From positions 1 to 32,639 of the forward strand of contig NMRA01001247.1 in NCBI GenBank assembly GCA_002633005.1: a stretch of 32,639 nucleotides of DNA, written 5' to 3'. A program made the translations under genes and the position numbers. The stretch is from Phoronis australis (Eukaryota; Phoronida; Phoronidae). Below the pieces are notes generated by a model. It was not told where the DNA came from and did not search any database. It saw only the letters and a program-made list of their open reading frames with translations. Positions 1-10,700 of the stretch are shown in pieces (position 1 is the first letter of the stretch; each line of letters starts with the position of its first letter).

Positions 1-2640
1 TCACCACTTGGCGGCGCTAGTAGTAGCAGTAACAGCGAACTCACAAGTGAACTCTCCTATACTACTACACTCCTTGATTGGAGGTTGACTAGTGCTACAG
101 AGCCTTAGTTTAGAGGGCCGAATTGGGAAGTCCTTTTTTTAAAAAAGGTATTAAAATATCTGTTGATGGCCATGCTAGTGGGCTTTGCATCCTTTCAAAG
201 TTTTTGGTGTAGGACCATGCCTATATATAAATTCACGCCCTCCGTATGACTGTGCATGTTCTACTGTTGGTTCACAACTTACAAGTTTTTGCTAAAATCA
301 CTTTTGCTGGATCCCAGTGCCCTGCTACGCGACGTGGCCTCAGTTTAATTGGTTGCCATGATGACATTTTACTACACATGTTTTATTGGCAAACAATTCA
401 CGTTATATTGCTACGAGCAGTGGTGCTGATAGAGGTTTAAGTACACTGCTGTGCCAGAGGGCCTATAATACTGTTAAGACGACCCTGAGGTACACGGAGA
501 ATTGTTGGAAAACAATAACGTGATTGCAATGAGCAGTGTTGTGCATCATTTCACTTCAGTGACCAGGAGCTTATTGCTTAGCACCTCGCTAACAGGACGT
601 CAATGCTTGGATCTATGCATTTGAATATCAGTTGACTTGTCACGGCGAGTTATTCGCCGAGAATGGTGACCTCGTGTAATGTTGATCTGTCAGAAAGTAA
701 GATTGAAATCACTTCCTATCTGAATAATGACAGAATGCGGGTGTGTATCTGCTTTTCAAAATAAATATTAATTAAACATGTGCACTGATACCTTGCCCTA
801 ATGGATCGTTTCTACTTGTTGTGTCCAAACAAAACGGGGTGTTTTGAATATACTGGTATCGACCACGTTGTTAGATGAGTATCGTGTGCTCAACATAGAT
901 AATGAATGTCGTCGAGTGTGTTGCCTCCTAAAGTGGGGTCGCCTCTGTAAGTAAGAGGTAGGAAGGGCTCTGCATATTGACTTCTGGTAGCAACATGCTT
1001 GTTCACCTGAAGGACTACACTTTTCTACATAACTTTCCTCGCAACTGGCGAGTTCACATCAATTTAACTAGTTCCACGGGAATGTTTAGATGAACAGGTC
1101 AACTCGATAGGGTCGGCTTTTCTTGCTCTTTCATAAACTTGTCTAAAGCAAAATTCAAAACATTTTTTCTACAGGTTTCAGCCTCGCCAGTGTCCGCAAG
1201 ACCCGTTAGAAAACAGCAGTGCTGGTCGGTGGTGTCTCATGCTCCCGTGACACCCGTTTGAGCTCCAGGATCAAGTCTATGTTTATTCTTGTTGCCAATA
1301 TCATGGCTTATATTCAGCTTCGAGAGTAGCGGCAGTCTGTATTGTTGGCCGAATTTACAAAGTGAGAACCTCAGATGAATGTAGCGCTATCCCAGAACTC
1401 TTAGGTCTTGCGACCAAACACTTGTTCTCGTTGGTCAAAGAAAAGACCGTCTCATTGTGGGCTTGTTGAGAAGTGTTACAGTGTTTAATGTATTGTAGTA
1501 ATATATTACAGTGAGCTGCAAGCATGTAACGGTTGTATTTAATAGACTCTTGAATGGTGACGCTGTGTTGGGAACGGGTGTGCCGTGATCAGCCACTATT
1601 CGTTACCGACTGTAGGCCTAATTCGACCCCCAAAGTATTTGATTTGTCCTGGGTTGTCCCATCACCTGGATGGTACGTTATGGTTTACGTACAGGCAGGC
1701 ACAAAGGTAAAAATTATTGGAGGGATACAAGCCAATTCGACTTTGCCCCCTTTTAATGCCACCACCTTCGCCCTCTATTCTCTGGATACCTCCAATTTCG
1801 TACAGACCCCCACGCTTGTCGTAGGTGAGGGGCAAACCCCAGATGGCAGCCACCTGAATTGAAGTTGCTTCAACAAAATTTCACGGAGAGTGAGAATTAT
1901 AGGACCATGGGTCATCGTAAGCGCCATAGGTAGGCGGGAGCTGGACTGTATGCCTCAAGTGAACTATACATGCATGTGAGCTGACTGTTCACGCCAACTG
2001 CGAAGGTGTGAAAATACGAAGCGTATAAATTAGATTAGTTGTGATTCACTTGGTACTGACAGCTCAGCTTGTACAGTGCGTAACTGTCTGTGCTGGCTTT
2101 AAGATCATTCATCTCGTAGGGTCCAGGTTTGGGAAAGTTCATTTAATTAGCATCTGGTTTTGAAATTATAATATGAATGGATGAGATTCCGGTGTTCTCG
2201 GTACACTGCCTTTGGGGCTGTTTCAAATTAATACTAAGCATGTTTTGATGATATAAATCACTTCTCGTTCTGTCACCTATTGGTGTCCATCTTGAACGAT
2301 AAAAGCAGGAATCAGCTAAAAGCTCATACACCTCAAGTCACAGAATGGATATCATAGCTTTTGGTGCTGTGTAATTCGGCTGCCCATTTAGCAGTCTTTG
2401 AAATGAGCGGAGTTTTCATAATGTCCTCATAACTTTTGAGGGTTGTCGCGGGTAAAAGGTCATTATCTTATTTAAGAGAATTGGATAGATGAGACGTTTT
2501 AATACATGTATCCGTTAATAGGCAAAAACAGGGTTTGGTGTCCTTAGTGAGATATCGCGTGTTCTGTACGTACGGGAATGGAAAANCGCATTACGTTTTA
2601 ACATAAAATAACCCCAGTTTTGCGGTTAATTGTGGGCCCT
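1..2640. other. Left flank, no recognisable gene
   Basis: AT-rich single-copy-looking DNA with no domain I recognise. The best open frame is 1554-1862 on the plus strand (102 codons, its ATG directly after an in-frame TGA). It matches no family I know, lacks clear splice context, and could be chance. An ambiguous base lies near 2586. Confidence 0.5.
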
Positions 2641-2663
2641 CACCGACGATAACCCAAAATTTA

Positions 2664-2714
2664 TGGTGGGGGGTGCAAGGGGCTATGCCCCCTAAAATTC
2701 CCTCAGATTCCACA
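2664..2714 (+). repeat. Degenerate MITE fragment
   Basis: This stretch resembles the 5' interior of the CAGTGGCGGAT MITEs at 15908 and 21454: a G-rich run, then GCCCCCTAAAATTC and a CAGATTCCA block. The CAGTGGCGGAT terminus is missing. It lies between two similar segments that both contain GTTTTGCGGT (near 2620 and 2780), so it may be nested in an older unclassified repeat. Confidence 0.4.
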
Positions 2715-2902
2715 AAGAAGCATTCACGTAGTTTGCTTTAATCTGACTAGTTCTGTGTTATAATCTAAAAATTACCAGCAGTTTTGCGGTAAATATGGCG
2801 CGCTTGCGGCGAGGAGAACCCAAGTGATAGGTTAGATTGTTAATAGGTCTTTCTCAAGCAATGGCAAACTGGCATCTGAAGTTAAAACACTGGTTTTGCA
2901 GA

Positions 2903-3158
2903 CGTCGTAGAATGTTTCAGTATGGTTGAGCTTGTGCAAACTCCACGATGTTCAGAACTAATTACACAGAATATGACAATCGGTGTACCAAAAGATGAAA
3001 TAGCATTGGCAGTAATCACAGAAGAGAGAAGCAGGCACTACTTAAGGAACACGGTCGTCAGAGGGCAGCCTCAGCTCCTACTGATCAGGAACAAGTATAC
3101 ACCAGGGACAACTGCAACAGACCTTCTTGCTATCTTGCTAGAGAATTGGAATTTTTAG
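2903..3158 (+). CDS. Exon-like open frame, unknown function
   Basis: A plus-strand frame with an ATG at 2922 runs 78 codons to a stop at 3158, and stays open upstream to a possible splice acceptor (GGTTTTGCAG) near 2900. The predicted peptide has balanced composition with a helix-like middle rich in Glu and Arg and a Leu-rich tail, but I recognise no family. It may be a terminal exon, a transposon remnant or a chance frame. No similar sequence appears elsewhere in the window. Confidence 0.2.
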
Positions 3159-3159
3159 T

Positions 3160-3440
3160 CACAGGCGACGCTAAAATCTAATTAATGACCCGACAGAGGG
3201 CGGATATCCATTGTCTCTCGGACACAGATGGCTTCCAACCAACCACATGGCTAATGAATTTTGATATAGTGCGGTAGGAGCCCTGTCATTCTTAAGTACT
3301 GTTGAATACGCAAGCTGTATTGGCTTCATGCTGTTTCAAGGCTAACCTTTCGTATATTTTCTTGCGAGTGCTGCCGACTGGCGACAGTGTATTAGAAATT
3401 TTCCCAAGTACATCACGACCACGCAGAAGCAACATTACTC
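3160..3440. other. Spacer left of the duplicated block
   Basis: I see no gene or repeat here. It ends where similarity to the region left of copy B (from about 24935) begins. A weak plus-strand frame at 3302-3592 crosses this boundary and is not conserved in the B counterpart, so I do not call it. Confidence 0.4.
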
Positions 3441-4007
3441 AATTTCAGAAAAAATCAAATACCAGAAGTGGGCTCTACACCTCACGAAACATAAGAAAGG
3501 ACACGACGCAGGATCAAGTAAGCCATCGTGTTCAGAAGATGGAAAGATTGGTCAAAATTCAGGGTGGCGGATGCCGACATCTTGAATTATAAAAAATGCA
3601 CAGCGTGCAACCAAGTTAATTTTGTTTTCCTAACCATATATAATGAATTTCGTAATGACAACTCCGCAGTAAAAACATCGTAGTGTCAACTATTCGCAGA
3701 AAGCATACTTTATCTGGGCCTATATCAGTAGATTGTGTTTCTGTGCCTTTAAATATTCCTTTGTTAATGGTAGAGAAGTCTACAAGATTACATGCATGTA
3801 ATTGGTATGCCCCATTTCCCTGCCAAACATTTACACGTTCCAGCCTTCCCGTCACCATTTATCAGAAAAATCGATTACGTATTAATTTGAAATCGAAATA
3901 AAACGAACCGAGGCCGAGAAAACTGGCCCGTCACCACGTATTTTAAGTGCCTCGCTTGCTGTGGTCCTGCCTAGCCCTGCAGGAAATTTTTCTACCAAAG
4001 CGTTCTG
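3440..4007 (-). other. 3' flank/UTR of ligase copy A, shared with copy B
   Basis: Downstream of the copy A stop codon this segment is clearly similar to 24935-25514 beside copy B (for example the CACGACGCAGGATCAAGTAAGCC block at 3498 and its partner at 25013). It probably contains the 3' UTR. I see no AATAAA on the minus strand in A. Copy B has an ATTAAA at 25382-25377 that might act as a polyadenylation signal. Confidence 0.55.
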
Positions 4008-4706
4008 TCAAAACTGTAGGAGGGCTTCCTCCATGCTATCAAAGTACTTTGAGTCAACAAGAAACTGACACAGTTTTGTGGTCGCTTTGACCCTAGTCTC
4101 ACCTGTAGCCACCACAGCTAGTACTGCGCAAAATTGGTGGGAATTTTCGAACATCATTTCTGCAATAGTTTTCGATTGTAAGTTTATCATTCTTACACCG
4201 CAACGTCTGGCATTCGACAACATATGACCATAAGCCGTATTCAGTCGCTCCCTGTCCCTGTGTACGTCAAAGTAATACCTAGCTGCGTGCATTCTGGGCT
4301 CAAACTTCACTTGTTCAGGATCAAGTTCAATGCCGCAGCCAAGCAGTGCATGCACAACCCGATTATCATAACCGTACACAGTCTTAACTAAATCATTCAC
4401 AGAGCCACAACCAGGACGAGCATTGATTTCAAGTAACTTTGGTACTGCGTCACCGTTCTTGCGGATGAATTCGACGTTGTAGACGCCTTGACGTAGGCCG
4501 ACGGCTAAGGAGCACTGATACGAGGCCTCAATTATCTCAGTACGCTCCTTGTCCGAATCACCACCTGGTGTAACCCAAGAAGTGCCCCAAAAGTACGGAA
4601 GTGGGGCGGGGCCCGCATGTCCAACTGAACCGCCGACAAGTCTCCCTTTTGACATCACCAAGTCCACTTCATATTTGATACCTTGCAGGAATTCCATTAC
4701 TATAAC
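4008..4706 (-). CDS. Copy A exon 5: catalytic C-terminal lobe
   Basis: A 699-nt terminal exon that opens VIVMEFLQG after a GTGCTAG acceptor and ends in TGA at 4010-4008. It contains the metal-binding YNVEF and LEINARPG motifs, a probable substrate loop HAGPAPLPYFWGTSW, and a C-terminal part ending EEALLQF. About 22 residues differ from copy B by eye, several in the substrate loop. Confidence 0.88.
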   Translation of the reverse strand, partial: VIVMEFLQGIKYEVDLVMSKGRLVGGSVGHAGPAPLPYFWGTSWVTPGGDSDKERTEIIEASYQCSLAVGLRQGVYNVEFIRKNGDAVPKLLEINARPGCGSVNDLVKTVYGYDNRVVHALLGCGIELDPEQVKFEPRMHAARYYFDVHRDRERLNTAYGHMLSNARRCGVRMINLQSKTIAEMMFENSHQFCAVLAVVATGETRVKATTKLCQFLVDSKYFDSMEEALLQF

Positions 4707-7700
4707 CTAGCACAGAAATGATTCACTTTACTCGTACATCCTGGACGAAAACAAAATTGGAATTACGATTTATAAAGTTCTACTGGGAATCCCGTCAAGC
4801 AAAGAATGATTTCCAGAAATGATTCAATATATAGTCCGGGAGCCAGGGGGCTGAACCTGGATTTACTGGATAAAGTATATTTCTTTGCTGTTTCATGTAG
4901 CCTAGGGTTAAGTAACCATGATTTAGGTGGTGACCATTTGCAACCCTTGCGCATTTTTAAACATGCAAATTAAGGTCGCCATTATGCAAAATTCCTTTTT
5001 TGCTTGAAATTTCCTTACCAAGAATTGCAGGCGGATAACTTTGACGTTTTCACTTATGCAAATTAACCCCGCCAGTATTCATTTTTTTTTCTTTTGTTTA
5101 TAGCTACAGTACCAGGCACCACAGATGAACAATAATGATATTTTCACCTAATGTATATTCTGATGGTCAATTAGTTTCATTAAATCAGCTGGCATGTTGT
5201 TGCATCGTAAATGTTCATAATTAATGTAAATTTGCGTAATTCATGCAAATTAAGAGTGTCATTATTCAAAATTATACTTTTGCTTATAGCTGCGGTACCA
5301 AGCACCTCAGGTAAACTTTCATGATATTAGAGTCTATATTTCTATGGTCAATTAGGTTAATGAAATCAGTTTGCAAGATAAATTTCCATAATTTAGGCAA
5401 ATATAGGCGGTCATAGTTAAAAATTATGTTTCTGCTCTTAACTTTATAACGGAGGCCACTACATGTAGATTACTTTGATATTTTTTCTGATGAATTTAAT
5501 GAAATCTGTCATTACATTATCAATATAAGTATTTCGTAATTTATTACTAAACATTACAAATTCTAGTTTTGTGTGATACCCAGGGTAGCTCAAGTAGATG
5601 ACCAAATTGTTTAATTGCATAAACCCAGGACAATAATCTCTCGAAGGAGAACAATAACAAACTGTTTCAAATGCTAATTCAACCCTCAGAACGTGTGCAC
5701 ACTAGAGTATAACATGCCCGAAATATTGTGCGAAGTAGAAATTGACATTGCAACTGCATCTATTTGAATTTCATTGGATCTGACTTTTGAAGCCACACCT
5801 AATCATCACCAGTATGCAACAGGAGCGAGATGGACACCATGTGGAATTATAAATGGTGAGAGTGATTTGTTTATGGAATCTTTCTTCCATCCATAGTCCA
5901 GCTGGACCTAGTGCTGGTGACATTCCACCACATGGTCGACTAGTATTGGGCTTTGTTTACCTATACACTTTCTGTGAATGTTTCGGTTGTCGGTGACAGT
6001 TTGTGGGCGATCTTATATAACTTGCAGTTTTTCTTCGCCATACTAATAGTCTAGTTCCGGACATCTTTCTGCTTCTCTTCATTTCATAACAGGCACAAAT
6101 ACATTTAGTGGCCTGTTTTATGATTATCAATAGTGCCGATGACAGACAGGTCATGTCCAGCCTTCAATATTTTAACGATGGATCCAGTTTCAACTCCATA
6201 ATAGCATGCCACTGCGTTACAGCGCATGCCCAGGGAGGAGGCCTTTACAATATCATTGCATGTTTCCACTGTCAACTAAATGCCTACGATTGTATTATGC
6301 TTACTAGTTGACTTCATGGTTGTGATATTTGAAGCTGTTTCGTATCTTAGTAATGCACACGAAGTACAAATACAGTTTGATCACCCGAAGCAACCTAAAA
6401 TTTGTTAAGTTCACATGCACATTTCAAGTCCAGTTGCACAATAGTGGAGGAGGCTTCTTCATGGGATGTCTCCAGATAATGCCTGCTGCCAATGTCCTTG
6501 TACTGCATGTATGTTAAGGGTCAGGGATCTTCATCTATGATTAACTACTTGTGTTCCTTGCGTAGCAGAAGCAGTGTTTGAAATACCGGTGTCCTTTGTT
6601 TGTATAAATTATGCAAATTCATCGTGCAACAACTTGCAAACTGATTTCATTAAATTAATTTACCATATAAACATGTGCGAAGATGTTACCTGGAGTGCTT
6701 GGTACTTCAGATATAAGCAAATTAATAAAAATAGAATTTTGAATAATGTTGGCCTTAATTTGCATATATTAGGCAAATTCACCATGCATCCACTAGCAAA
6801 CGCGCTTCGCTAAGTTCATTAACCATGGAACCATAGTTAAAAACATTAAAGTTACCTGTCGGTAGTGCTTGGCTACATTAAAAATGCAAATTTTCATGCT
6901 CCAGATTGCAAACTGATTTCGTTAAACTAATTAACCATAGGAACATAGGTGGAAATACCATGATAATTCACCTGTGATGATTGGAACCATAGCTATTGGA
7001 ACAAGAACAATTTTGAATAATTGCGATCTTAATGTGCGTAAATTATGCAAATTGACAATGTATCCACCAAAAAATTGAACTATTAAATTCGTTGATCGTG
7101 GAAATATGGGTGAAAGCATCAAAATAACCTGCCTGTAGTGCTTAGTAAGGAAATTATGAGAAAATATAGAATTTTAGATAATGGCGGGCTTATTTTGCAT
7201 ATATAAAAGGTTGAGTAAGGTCACCCCCTATTCCAGATTACCTATGCCTAGGCTACGTAAATCAACAAAGAAAAAAAATATCCAGCAAATCCAGGTTAAG
7301 TAAAAAAGACACAGCATTTGGCTTCTGGATAATTACTAGTACATCCTGGACGAAAACAAAATTGAAATTACGGTTTATATAAAAAACTTAAATTACTTCT
7401 GGTTAGAGTATACCCATCAAGCAAAGAACGATTTCCAGACGCCAAACCTGACCACAGTCGTCAAGCGTGACCACTTCACCTGTTAATCCTAATAGAACGT
7501 TTTTAGAACACAGCATACTTTGTTTCTATTAACTGGTAGCTGTGAATGAACTTGTCAAGTACACTAAAACTAACGGTATTGTGTTACGTTGAACTTAACT
7601 GCAGAGTTGAAAATGTTTTTAAAAAACAAAGCTTACCGACTGAGAATACGCAATTTGTTCACATGTTGTGGTCCCACAAGCCATGCCGCTGGACAGTTCG

Positions 7701-10700
7701 TTGAAGAAATGTAATGAATCAGTTTTGTTGTACATAATCTTGCAGCCAACGGCTCCACTTCCGCAGGCGGGCTTCATGACTACGGGAAACGCTAGTTTGT
7801 CTAAAGCGGCTAGTAGCTCTTCTTTATTATTCACGGAGTAACTGGGCACACCGTACTGAAATATCATTACACAGGTCTTGATTGTAATTGGTGAATAGCA
7901 GTTTGTTTCACTACAACATTACTCGTAAAATAATGCAANTGAGAACATAGTGCTTACGTACTAGACTCCAGGAAGAGTAAAAATATTAGTGACATGGGCC
8001 CAGAAGTGCCAAATATCTTGAATGGGCAGTAAAAGACAATATTAACACGGACTTGCCGTAACCACCCGCCCCAATAGTCTATTGCAAAATCTCATATTAA
8101 AAAAATAACTCAAAACTCTGAAGTAGTAATTCTGCATAGTGCTTCGTCGATTGTTTAAATATACCTCTTACCTTTGCAGTTTGGGGATTATTAAGCACAT
8201 GTTCCTGAGTAGCGTCTTTCAAATAGGCCACCCTCTTGCTCTCGTAGCTATCCCCCGGAATACCAAGTTCTTCACATAGGTAAGCTCCGACCATACTTGA
8301 AAAGTCACCAAAGAAGCAGCCCGCGTTCACCTGGCGGTAGAAAGTATTAGCAGATCAATCACTTATGTCCTCTGTAAACCACGTTTTGGTGTTCTAAACA
8401 CCAGCTTTGTGCACGGTCTGATGTGAACTTAGGAAACAATCACATAACCGTTCGTATCCTTTGTTTAATCAAACTAAAATTGGTTATGTCACACTGCTAC
8501 ACTTCCTTGAAACTGAGACTGACACTAACATGTTGTCATTAGAGATTTTAAAATATGTTTTGTTTGAAGCAATAAAGGCCTGTCGCATATTTTCAATGGA
8601 AGAGAAATAAAATATATTGATTAGGGAACGATCAGTTTTAAGAGACCAAGTAATTGAAATTTTGTTTTTATGGAGAAAAAAGCGCGCTTGTTAAATTATT
8701 TGTTCTGCCTACATTTTATTCTCCCATTGAGATGTTTGAGGAACGTCTTGGGTTTGTGACGCTACCTTGTTTAATTTCAAAATTTGTTTAGGGAAACTTA
8801 AAAACAAGTGAGATGCTCTGATACGCCGTAACATATAACAATTTCGTAAAATGTAACAAATGTTACATTTTATGTTGCTAGGCCTCTCCTAAAATGTAAC
8901 AAGTTGTTATATTTTATGTAATTGTTACAATTTACGTCGAATGCACATGCGAGAAATGTAACCTTTTTACATTTTACGAAAGCCACGTCATATTTCATGA
9001 GTTTGCATGGTATTTGTGACACGGGGTAAAACCGTTGACACACTTAACGCCTTCTGTCTCGGATAGTGTGAATGAAATTCTATCAAATGTGCCAGGTCGA
9101 CTTGATAGATTTATCCCTATGCACTTTCCATGTTTTTAACATGAGTAGTTTAATGGTATAGTCCACACGAAAGGAGTTTTACAGGATCAAGTAACAAGTT
9201 TTTTATCGTTAAGGCGTCCTTGGAATCTTTTGTGGGCACTCATAAACCAACTGTGTATCCGACATTACAGAAAACACACTTCCCTTGGTTAGAAAAATAA
9301 TGACATCGTATTTGGCTAATATTTATCGTATTTTTTCGGGAACGAACGACAATAACAAAATTTCTCATAGAGAATTCAATTTCGGAAGCCAATTTGATAG
9401 AAAAAAAACAAGTTTTAGTTCACGATAGTTTATTTCGGTCACTGTTTTATTGCCTTGGAGTCATCGCTAATGCCGTAATTGCCCTGCTCCACACAAAAGG
9501 AGCAAAACCAAAGTTGCTGATGTCCATGGGTTTTGTCTACCACCTTAGTTACGAATGACACATTGTGATGGAAGGAAATAAGAGCACGTGTTTATTTGCC
9601 GGCAGGTTGAAAGGCTTTGCCAAACCAACAGCAAAATACCGCCTTTGAGCACAGCGAGCCAATAGTGTAAAAAGGGCGGCATAGTAACGTGTGTTGTTCA
9701 GCTTGAACGATGAAAGAAAGTTCCTATGATGTCTAACCTGCCTGAAATAGCGGTGGTAACAACAGATGGAACCGTGACGTGTATACGTAAAAATGGGATG
9801 CCCAGCTAGGGAAATAAAAAATATTTTGCACTCTGGAAGGACATAACCATTTTGCTCAAACCTGGTCAAGGTCGATAATGTAAAGGAACGATAGTCTAAA
9901 GAAGCTGACTGGACGTGAAGTCACGTGTCTCATGAGGAGCCACTCTTTGTGTTACAGCTCGCAGATAAGGGAATTTGGCATATTAATCCTTTGATGCATT
10001 GCATTAAGGTTATCTCCAACCTTATTTAGTGGCCTCCATTCTAACACGTGTATAAAAAACTAAGCTTTGGCAACTAGTAAAAGTATATATTTTCTGAAAG
10101 AACAAAGACTAGGAAATATAAATTTTCTTTTTGTATTGATGAGCCATTATTTTTTTACGTAAAAACCTTTTTTTAAAATCAAAATTTCATTTTAAGAAAG
10201 GTGCATTCACAGCAAAGTATCCCCTCGGTCGATTTTTAATGAAACCTTTTTAAGCGAAAACTTCACCAGTTACCTCAAAAATGGTGTTACGAATTTTCGA
10301 TTAGTCTGTTTGTTTGGTTTCTATGACAAGGTATTTTTGTAAAAAATTGAAGTTTTATTCGTCTTTGTCCCATTAAGCAAAAACTAGGCTTTTATGTGCG
10401 TTCGACGTGAAATGTAACAACTACGTAAAATGTAACAACTTGTTACATTTCAGGAGAGGCTTAGCAACATATACTGTAACAATGACGTAAAATGCAACAG
10501 TTGTTACATTTTACAGCGTAACTATGCTCTTCAATGGACGCAATTAATTTCACAAACGCATTGATGCGATCACTGTTGTCATAGGGTATGCTCAACTTTT
10601 AAAATAAATTGTTTACCACTGTTATGCAAAATCTCAAATGTAATGCTGAAGACATTAGTCATAATAGCGACAGAGCCATCGGTAATTTTACACATTTTTA

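Noticed and set aside
3302-3592. 96-codon plus-strand frame
   Set aside because: Lies across the edge of the duplicated block and its B counterpart is interrupted by indels and stops.
4960-7210. CRISPR-like array
   Set aside because: The repeated units are long, diverged and arranged in inverted arms, and the sequence is eukaryotic with introns.
9549-9869. 106-codon minus-strand frame inside the TIR element as transposase
   Set aside because: No catalytic or DNA-binding motif, and far too short for a transposase.
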